Assembly (NCBI GenBank): GCA_035707965.1
Contig: DASSTJ010000108.1
Coordinates: forward strand, 1-12,392
Reading direction: 5' to 3'
DNA length: 12,392 bases
From: DASSTJ01 sp035707965
Lineage (GTDB): Bacteria; Actinomycetota; Actinomycetes; Actinomycetales; Angustibacteraceae
Each line of letters begins with the position of its first letter. Within the stretch, counting starts at the first letter, position 1. The notes beneath the pieces were generated by a model. That model did no database searches. It was not told where the DNA came from and saw only the letters and a list, made by a program, of their open reading frames with translations. Positions 7,973 to 12,392 of the stretch are shown here, piece by piece. The position numbers and the translations under genes are program-made.

Positions 7973-7978
7973 CCTCCT
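7973..7978 (-). promoter_or_regulatory. Shine-Dalgarno site of the binding-protein gene
   Basis: AGGAGG on the minus strand with a five-base spacer to the ATG at 7967-7965. It decides the start: the open frame continues 45 codons further upstream, but those codons lack a signal peptide and sit in the divergent control region. Confidence 0.85.
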
Positions 7979-8040
7979 CTGGTCGATCCCGTGGTCCGGG
8001 ACGGAGACGGCTCGGCCCAGTGCCAGGCCGCGCTCGTGGC

Positions 8041-8064
8041 GACGGTAGGGCCGCCACTCGTTCC
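8041..8064 (-). promoter_or_regulatory. Candidate promoter for the importer operon
   Basis: Read on the minus strand, GGAAC (8064-8060) and GTC (8043-8041) are separated by exactly 16 bases, resembling an extracytoplasmic-function sigma promoter of the GGAAC/GTC type. The same place also contains TACCGT (8047-8042), a TANNNT match that could instead be a housekeeping -10 lacking a good -35. Either reading gives a leader of about 65-70 bases before the binding-protein ATG. A small inverted repeat, TCCCG-N5-CGGGA (7987-8001), lies in that leader. Pattern only; modest confidence. Confidence 0.35.
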
Positions 8065-8085
8065 GGGTGCGGCCGGAGACTGACC

Positions 8086-8145
8086 TGACACGGGAGTGAC
8101 ACCCGGCTGTCATGGCACGGCGGTCCGCATGTCGGGTGTGTGACG
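8086..8145. promoter_or_regulatory. Candidate operator array: TGWC half-sites at 11-bp pitch
   Basis: In the divergent control region, TGACA begins at 8086 and 8097, TGTCA at 8108, TGTCG at 8130 and TGACG at 8141, all in one 11-bp register; only the position at 8119 (GGCGG) is blank. The second and third sites together also form the palindrome TGACA-N6-TGTCA. OmpR-family regulators commonly bind tandem half-sites about one helical turn (10-11 bp) apart, and the adjacent gene encodes one. The array ends 39 bp upstream of the regulator's candidate -10 and lies upstream of the candidate importer promoter, so it could serve either side. Confidence 0.5.
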
Positions 8146-8184
8146 GCACGAGCGCTCCGCCGCGCTCGGTCGGCCGGTGCGCGT

Positions 8185-8190
8185 GATACT
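8185..8190 (+). promoter_or_regulatory. Candidate -10 element of the response-regulator operon
   Basis: GATACT matches TATAAT at four of six positions and ends six bases before the GTG start at 8197, suggesting a leaderless or nearly leaderless mRNA. No Shine-Dalgarno sequence is visible before this GTG. The -35 position (about 8162-8167, GCGCTC) is poor, which would fit a promoter needing an activator bound upstream. Confidence 0.42.
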
Positions 8191-8196
8191 GCGAAC

Positions 8197-8880
8197 GTGA
8201 CGCGCAGCGTGCTGCTGGTGGAGGACGACCCGCGGGTCCGCCGCGTCCTGCGTCTGGCGCTCGAGGACGAGGGCTACCACGTCACGGAGGCAGCCGACGG
8301 CGAGCAGGGCGTCGACGGCGTCACCCGGGACGCGCCGGACGTCGTCCTGCTCGACCTCATGCTGCCGGACCGCGACGGCTTCTCCGTCTGCCGGACGATC
8401 CGCCAGGGGAGCGACGTGCCGGTCATCATCGTGTCGGCCCGCACGGACAGCCACGACGTCGTGGCCGGCCTCGAGGCGGGCGCGGACGACTACGTCACCA
8501 AGCCGCTCGTCGCGAAGGAGCTGTCGGCGCGCATCCGCGCCCTGCTGCGCCGCGTCGAGCCGTCGGCGCACCAGCACCACCGCGTCGTCTGGTCGGGGGA
8601 CCTGCGGGTCGGGGTGGACGACGGCGTCGTCTCTCGGTCGGGCACGCCGGTCAGCCTGTCTCGCACCGAGTTCCGGCTGCTCGCGGAGCTGGCGGTGATG
8701 GAGGGCAGCGTCTGCAGCCGCGAGCACCTGCTGGACCGCGTGTGGGGCTACGGCTACTTCGGTGACAGCCGCATCGTCGACGTGCACGTCCGTCGGCTCC
8801 GCATGCGCGTCGAGCCCGACCCCGCGAACCCGCGGCACGTGGTGACCGCTCGGGGGCTCGGGTACCGCCTGGTCGTGTGA
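8197..8880 (+). CDS. Two-component response regulator, OmpR/PhoB family
   Basis: DNA-binding output protein of a two-component system. The 227-residue product has an N-terminal receiver domain (about 4-117) with acidic pocket D10/D11, phosphorylation site D53 in VVLLDLMLP, switch S80 and Y99, and K102 in TKPL. A winged-helix DNA-binding domain follows (about 130-227), with LSRTEFRLLAELA, SREHLLDRVWGY and the recognition region DSRIVDVHVRRLRMRVE, ending RGLGYRLVV. GTG 8197 is chosen over a start at 8140 because the receiver domain begins at once and the earlier codons fall in the control region. The kinase gene follows after 10 bp. The C-terminal domain resembles the MtrA and CseB type in general pattern; orthology is not claimed. 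It may bind the 11-bp-phased repeats upstream (inference). Confidence 0.94.
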   Translation: MTRSVLLVEDDPRVRRVLRLALEDEGYHVTEAADGEQGVDGVTRDAPDVVLLDLMLPDRDGFSVCRTIRQGSDVPVIIVSARTDSHDVVAGLEAGADDYVTKPLVAKELSARIRALLRRVEPSAHQHHRVVWSGDLRVGVDDGVVSRSGTPVSLSRTEFRLLAELAVMEGSVCSREHLLDRVWGYGYFGDSRIVDVHVRRLRMRVEPDPANPRHVVTARGLGYRLVV

Positions 8881-8890
8881 GGGGCGTCTG

Positions 8891-10288
8891 ATGGGGGTCA
8901 CGGCTCCGCGTGGGCGTCGGCTGCAGCAGTGGATGAGCCTTCCTCGTAGCCTGCGCAGCCGGGTCACCGTCGCGTTCGGCCTGCTCGCCCTCGCGCTCTC
9001 CGCGCTGCTGGCCGCGCTGGCCTGGACCTTCGTGTCGAGTCGTCTGGTCACCCAGCGGCAGGATGCGGGGGTGCGGGCCACCACCGTGGACGCCGAGGCC
9101 ATCACGGTGGCGCTGCTGCGCGACCGCACCCAGATCCCGTCGCTTCTCGACGGTCTCCCCGACACGGGCAGCTCGTCGTCCCTGCTGTCCTCCGGCGGCC
9201 GCTGGTTCACCACGTCCCCCACCGTCGGACCGCGGTCGTTGCCGGCGGCTCTGGTGCACACGGTGGACGGCGGACTCGTGGCGCGTCAGCGGATCGACGT
9301 GGCCGGTGCGCCGTTCCTGGCCGTTGGGGTGCCGCTGGGCTCGAGCGTCGGCGGCGCGTACTACGAGGTCTTCCCGTTGAGCGACCTGGACCGCACCCTG
9401 CACGTGCTCTCCGTCACGCTGGTCGTCGCGGCGCTCGTCACGTCGCTGCTCGGCCTGGCCGTGGGGCGGTTCGCGAGCCGCCTCGCCCTGCGGCCGCTGG
9501 TGCGATTCGACGAAGCGGCCTCCGCGGTGGCGCGGGGCGACCTCGACACCCGGCTGGACGCCGAGGGCGACCCGGGCCTGGAGGGCCTGGCGGCGTCGTT
9601 CAACCGGACGGCGGAGGCGCTCCAGCAGCGCGTCGTCGCGGACGCCCGGTTCGCCGGGGACGTCAGCCACGAGCTGCGGACGCCGCTCACCACGATGCTG
9701 AACTCGATGCAGGTGGTGCGGAACCGGGAGGCCGAGCTGCCGCCGTCCGTCCGCGAGCCGCTCGCCCTGCTGCACGACGAGCTGAACCGCTTCCGTCACC
9801 TGGTGGTCGACCTGATCGAGATCTCGCGGCACGACGGCGGAGACCCGTTGGTGCTCGAGACCGTGCACGTGGGTGACCTGGTGCGACACGCGGCGGACGC
9901 CGCAGCCGGACGTCCCGTCACCGAGGTGGACCCTGCGGTCCGCGACGTGCGTCGTCCCGGGGACAAGCGGAGGCTCGAGCGCGTGCTGACGAACCTCGTG
10001 GACAACGCGACCGTGCACGGGTACGGCTGCGTGCGGGTGGGAGTGCTGCCGGCGCCAGGTGCGGTCCGGATCGAGGTGGACGACGCCGGCCCAGGCGTCG
10101 CCCCGGAGCGCCGCGACCGGGTGTTCGACCGCTTCGCTAGCGGTGGTCAGCGCAGCTCGGACGGCGTGGGCCTGGGTCTGTCGATCGTCGCCCGGCACGT
10201 GGAGGTGCACGGCGGCCAGGTCTGGGTGGAGGAGCGCCCGGGAGGGGGCGCCCGGTTCGTCGTCCTGCTGCCGGTCGAGGAGGTGTGA
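8891..10288 (+). CDS. Sensor histidine kinase, HAMP-HisKA-HATPase_c
   Basis: Membrane sensor paired with the preceding regulator: it autophosphorylates on His and transfers the phosphate to D53. The 465-residue product has a first membrane helix at about 24-49, an extracellular sensor region of about 118 residues (50-167) with no motif I recognise, a second helix at about 168-193, HAMP (about 190-243), the dimerisation/phosphoacceptor helix with DVSHELRTPLT (H260), and a catalytic domain with N-box NLVDNA (368-373), G1 DDAGPGV (397-403) and G2 GVGLGL (425-430). All catalytic motifs are present. The ATG at 8891 is preceded by GAGGGG at a good distance; a Met at residue 15 is an alternative start. 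The lipoprotein gene starts one base after its stop, so the three genes look co-translated. Confidence 0.94.
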   Translation: MGVTAPRGRRLQQWMSLPRSLRSRVTVAFGLLALALSALLAALAWTFVSSRLVTQRQDAGVRATTVDAEAITVALLRDRTQIPSLLDGLPDTGSSSSLLSSGGRWFTTSPTVGPRSLPAALVHTVDGGLVARQRIDVAGAPFLAVGVPLGSSVGGAYYEVFPLSDLDRTLHVLSVTLVVAALVTSLLGLAVGRFASRLALRPLVRFDEAASAVARGDLDTRLDAEGDPGLEGLAASFNRTAEALQQRVVADARFAGDVSHELRTPLTTMLNSMQVVRNREAELPPSVREPLALLHDELNRFRHLVVDLIEISRHDGGDPLVLETVHVGDLVRHAADAAAGRPVTEVDPAVRDVRRPGDKRRLERVLTNLVDNATVHGYGCVRVGVLPAPGAVRIEVDDAGPGVAPERRDRVFDRFASGGQRSSDGVGLGLSIVARHVEVHGGQVWVEERPGGGARFVVLLPVEEV

Positions 10289-10289
10289 C

Positions 10290-10859
10290 ATGAGGTGCGC
10301 GACTGCGGGGCGGCTGACCGCGCTGATGGCCCTGACAGCGCTGGGCGGCCTGCTGACCGGGTGCGCGGTCGGCGTCCAGGCCCACCCGGTGGTGGTCGGT
10401 CACCCAGCCACGGTGCGGGGCCTGCCGGACGGGCCGGCGCCGCCGTCCACGTCGGTCCAGACGTTCTTCGTGCGGGGCGGACGCCTCGTCCCGGTCGTGC
10501 GGCAGGTGGCGGTCGGTCCTGGGTTGGCGCCCTGCCTGTCGGCGCTCGTGCTGCCGCTGTCGGCCAAGGAGTCGTCGGACGGACTGCGGAGCGCCCTGCC
10601 CACCGGCGTCACCCTGCTCCAGGGGGCGATCGAGGGGTCGGTCGCTGCGGTGACGGTGCCACCGGGGTTCGACCGGCTCACGGTGTCGGACCAGATCCTC
10701 GCCGCGGCCCAGGTGGTCTACACGGTCACGGCGAACAGCTACCTCACCCGCGTGGAGATGGTGCAGAAGGGTCGGCTGCTGTCGATGCCGGACGAGTCCG
10801 GACAGCTCGTCAGCCGTCCGCTGTCGCGCCACGACTACGCCTCGCTGGCTCCGCGTTGA
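10290..10859 (+). CDS. GerMN-domain lipoprotein, third gene of the two-component operon
   Basis: The 189-residue product has a signal peptide with lipobox LLTGC (Cys25), so it should be lipid-anchored on the outer face of the membrane. After a proline-rich linker (about 40-56) comes a segment (about 57-165) matching the GerMN fold pattern: FFVRGGRLVPVVRQV, ALVLPLSAKESSDGLRSALPTGVTLL, GSVAAVTVPPGF, and a helix with AAAQVVYTVTANSYLTRVEM followed by KGRLL. GerMN is known from spore germination protein GerM and from LpqB, the lipoprotein encoded after the MtrAB pair. The start has GGAGG inside the end of the kinase gene and a one-base gap from its stop. By analogy with LpqB it may modulate the kinase sensor outside the cell (inference). 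It lacks the beta-propeller region of LpqB, being about a third as long. Confidence 0.85.
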   Translation: MRCATAGRLTALMALTALGGLLTGCAVGVQAHPVVVGHPATVRGLPDGPAPPSTSVQTFFVRGGRLVPVVRQVAVGPGLAPCLSALVLPLSAKESSDGLRSALPTGVTLLQGAIEGSVAAVTVPPGFDRLTVSDQILAAAQVVYTVTANSYLTRVEMVQKGRLLSMPDESGQLVSRPLSRHDYASLAPR

Positions 10860-10875
10860 ACGTCCCGAAGGACGT
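10860..10875 (+). terminator. Small hairpin directly after the lipoprotein stop, possible terminator
   Basis: ACGTCC and GGACGT pair perfectly (6 bp) around a CGAA loop, starting on the base after the TGA. The stem is short and no T-run follows, so it is a weak candidate; it would separate the signalling operon from uvrB. Confidence 0.35.
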
Positions 10876-10908
10876 ACGAGTGGGCCCTGACCACCGCTGA
10901 CGCACGTC

Positions 10909-10931
10909 ATGTCGGTGGCCCGACATACCGT
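10909..10931 (+). promoter_or_regulatory. Candidate DNA-damage promoter of uvrB (PafBC / RecA-NDp type)
   Basis: ATGTCGGTG (10909-10917), eight bases, then TACCGT (10926-10931). The mycobacterial RecA-independent DNA-damage promoter, now assigned to the PafBC regulator, is TTGTCRGTG-N8-TANNNT; here one base of the nine differs (first T to A), and the spacing and -10 pattern are exact. The -10 ends six bases before the uvrB ATG. No LexA-type GAAC-N4-GTTC box is seen in the gap. Confidence 0.65.
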
Positions 10932-10937
10932 GGAGAC

Positions 10938-12392
10938 ATGCGTCCCGTCACCGACCTGCAGCGCCGCGTCGCCCCGTTCGAGGTGGTCTCCGAGTTCAGC
11001 CCGTCCGGCGACCAGCCACAGGCGATCGACGAGCTGGCTCGCCGGGTGTCCGACGGCGAGAAGGACGTCGTGCTGCTGGGAGCCACCGGCACCGGCAAGT
11101 CGGCGACGACGGCGTGGATGATCGAGAGGCTGCAGCGGCCGACCCTGGTCCTCGCGCCGAACAAGACGCTGGCCGCGCAGCTGGCCAACGAGTTCCGCGA
11201 GCTGCTGCCGCACAACGCCGTCGAGTACTTCGTCTCGTACTACGACTACTACCAGCCCGAGGCGTACATCGCGCAGACCGACACCTACATCGAGAAGGAC
11301 TCGTCGATCAACGACGAGGTCGAGCGGCTGCGGCACTCCGCGACCAACTCACTGCTCACCCGGCGCGACGTCGTGGTCGTGGCCTCGGTCTCGTGCATCT
11401 ACGGCCTCGGCACGCCGCAGGAGTACGTCGACCGCATGACGCCGCTCGCCGTGGGTGACGTGGTCGACCGCGACGACCTGCTGCGGCGGTTCGTGCAGAT
11501 GCAGTACAGCCGCAACGACCTCGCGTTCACCCGCGGCACGTTCCGCGTGCGTGGTGACACCGTCGAGATCATCCCCGTCTACGAAGAGCTGGCCGTGCGC
11601 ATCGAGTTCTTCGGTGACGAGATCGAGCGTCTCTACACGTTGCACCCCCTCACCGGCGAGATCGTGCACGAGGAGCAGGAGATGTACGTCTTCCCGGCCA
11701 CGCACTACGTGGCCGGCCCGGAGCGCATGGAGCGCGCGATCCGGGGCATCGAGCTCGAGCTGGAGCAGCGGCTGGCCGAGCTCGAGGGTCAGGGCAAGCT
11801 GCTCGAGTCCCAGCGGCTGCGCATGCGTACCACGTACGACATCGAGATGATGCGCCAGGTCGGCTCCTGCTCCGGCATCGAGAACTACAGCCGCCACATC
11901 GACGGGCGCGGTCCGGGCACGGCACCGAACACGCTGCTCGACTACTTCCCCGAGGACTTCCTTCTCGTCATCGACGAGTCCCACGTCACCGTGCCGCAGA
12001 TCGGCGGCATGTACGAAGGCGACATGTCGCGCAAGCGCAACCTGGTCGAGCACGGCTTCCGGCTGCCGAGCGCGATGGACAACCGGCCGCTGAAGTGGGA
12101 GGAGTTCCTCGAGCGGATCGGCCAGACGGTGTACCTGTCCGCGACGCCGGGCGACTACGAGCTCGACAAGGTCGGCGGTGACGTCGTCGAGCAGATCATC
12201 CGCCCGACCGGCCTGGTCGACCCGCAGGTGGTCGTGAAGCCGACCAAGGGCCAGATCGACGACCTGCTGCACGAGGTGCGCGAGCGTGCCGCGCGCGACG
12301 AGCGGGTGCTGGTGACCACGCTCACCAAGAAGATGGCGGAGGACCTCACGGACTACCTGCTCGAGCAGGGGGTGCGGGTCCGGTACCTGCAC
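10938..12392 (+). CDS. uvrB: Excinuclease ABC subunit B (3' end cut off by the window)
   Basis: UvrB is the damage-verifying helicase-like subunit of nucleotide excision repair; it is loaded by UvrA and then recruits UvrC to cut. The frame from ATG 10938 is open to the last base, giving 485 of an expected 680-720 residues. Visible: FSPSGDQPQAI near the start, Walker A GATGTGKS (48-55), the damage-probing beta-hairpin region YYDYYQPEAY with IAQTDTYIEKDSSIN (from about 97), SVSCIYGLG, Walker B VIDESH (344-349), MYEGDMSRK, YLSATPG (399-405) and the beginning of the second helicase domain (VLVTTLTKKMAEDLTDYLL). The C-terminal UvrC-interacting region is outside. The GGAGA before the ATG could act as ribosome site, but the -10 ends six bases upstream, so a leaderless start is equally possible. 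No broken motifs. Confidence 0.97.
   Translation, partial: MRPVTDLQRRVAPFEVVSEFSPSGDQPQAIDELARRVSDGEKDVVLLGATGTGKSATTAWMIERLQRPTLVLAPNKTLAAQLANEFRELLPHNAVEYFVSYYDYYQPEAYIAQTDTYIEKDSSINDEVERLRHSATNSLLTRRDVVVVASVSCIYGLGTPQEYVDRMTPLAVGDVVDRDDLLRRFVQMQYSRNDLAFTRGTFRVRGDTVEIIPVYEELAVRIEFFGDEIERLYTLHPLTGEIVHEEQEMYVFPATHYVAGPERMERAIRGIELELEQRLAELEGQGKLLESQRLRMRTTYDIEMMRQVGSCSGIENYSRHIDGRGPGTAPNTLLDYFPEDFLLVIDESHVTVPQIGGMYEGDMSRKRNLVEHGFRLPSAMDNRPLKWEEFLERIGQTVYLSATPGDYELDKVGGDVVEQIIRPTGLVDPQVVVKPTKGQIDDLLHEVRERAARDERVLVTTLTKKMAEDLTDYLLEQGVRVRYLH

Noticed and set aside
7987..8001. TCCCG-N5-CGGGA inverted repeat in the binding-protein leader as a riboswitch or attenuator
   Set aside because: Only a 5-bp stem, no conserved riboswitch core or alternative terminator stem is visible; not enough to call a regulatory RNA.
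5863..8091. 742-codon minus-strand frame overlapping the binding protein
   Set aside because: It is a shifted frame of the binding-protein gene and of ATPase D; the correct frame shows lipobox, family motifs and a Shine-Dalgarno site.
8651..10291. 546-codon minus-strand frame opposite the histidine kinase
   Set aside because: The plus strand encodes an intact kinase with all catalytic boxes; the antisense product is His/Arg/Gly repetitive shadow sequence.
10860..10937. LexA/SOS box before uvrB
   Set aside because: A GAAC occurs at the lipoprotein stop (10858-10861) but no GTTC partner at the right distance is present; the PafBC-type motif explains the region better.
1956..10937. Mobile element or genomic island carrying the importer and signalling genes
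   Set aside because: No integrase, transposase, terminal repeats, attachment-site tRNA or clear composition shift is present; unusual position alone does not support a mobile element call.
10137..12392. Minus-strand frames opposite the lipoprotein gene and uvrB
   Set aside because: The plus strand encodes intact GerMN and UvrB motifs; the antisense products have no domain and are typical GC-rich mirror frames.

Overview
This window is a stretch of actinobacterial chromosome. Very high G+C, GTG starts, short leader-free promoters and the marker proteins all point to Actinomycetota; I cannot place it below that from sequence alone. A ribosomal protein S1 with an acidic, alanine-rich tail, then coaE, and further on uvrB, is the familiar actinobacterial rpsA-coaE-uvrB neighbourhood. 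The window starts inside rpsA and ends inside uvrB, so both are partial.

Layout. 1-1242: 3' part of rpsA (+), closed by a near-perfect GC hairpin terminator with a UUCG loop. 1359-1955: coaE (+). 1976-7967: a five-gene minus-strand operon for a dipeptide/oligopeptide-type (PepT/DppABCDF family) ABC importer, transcribed in the order lipoprotein binding protein, ATPase D, ATPase F, permease C, permease B, with two 4-nt start/stop overlaps. 7968-8196: a 229-bp divergent control region. 8197-10859: a plus-strand operon of OmpR-family response regulator, HAMP-type sensor histidine kinase and a GerMN-domain lipoprotein. 10938-12392: 5' two-thirds of uvrB (+). There is no stretch over 300 bp without a gene, and no RNA gene, insertion sequence, integrase or CRISPR array.

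How the genes may work together. The roughly 9-kb block between coaE and uvrB is a coherent cassette: a membrane signalling module (kinase, regulator and outer-face lipoprotein, comparable in layout to MtrA-MtrB-LpqB) back to back with a nutrient or signal-peptide importer. The shared intergenic region carries TGWC half-sites repeating at exactly 11-bp intervals (8086, 8097, 8108, 8130, 8141), the pitch expected for an OmpR-family regulator. The simplest reading is that the regulator controls itself, the importer, or both; this is inference.

The other notable signal is just upstream of uvrB: an 8-of-9 match to the mycobacterial RecA-independent DNA-damage promoter (PafBC, RecA-NDp; TTGTCRGTG-N8-TANNNT) with exact spacing and a leaderless ATG six bases after the -10. 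coaE and the response regulator show the same -10/N6/start layout.
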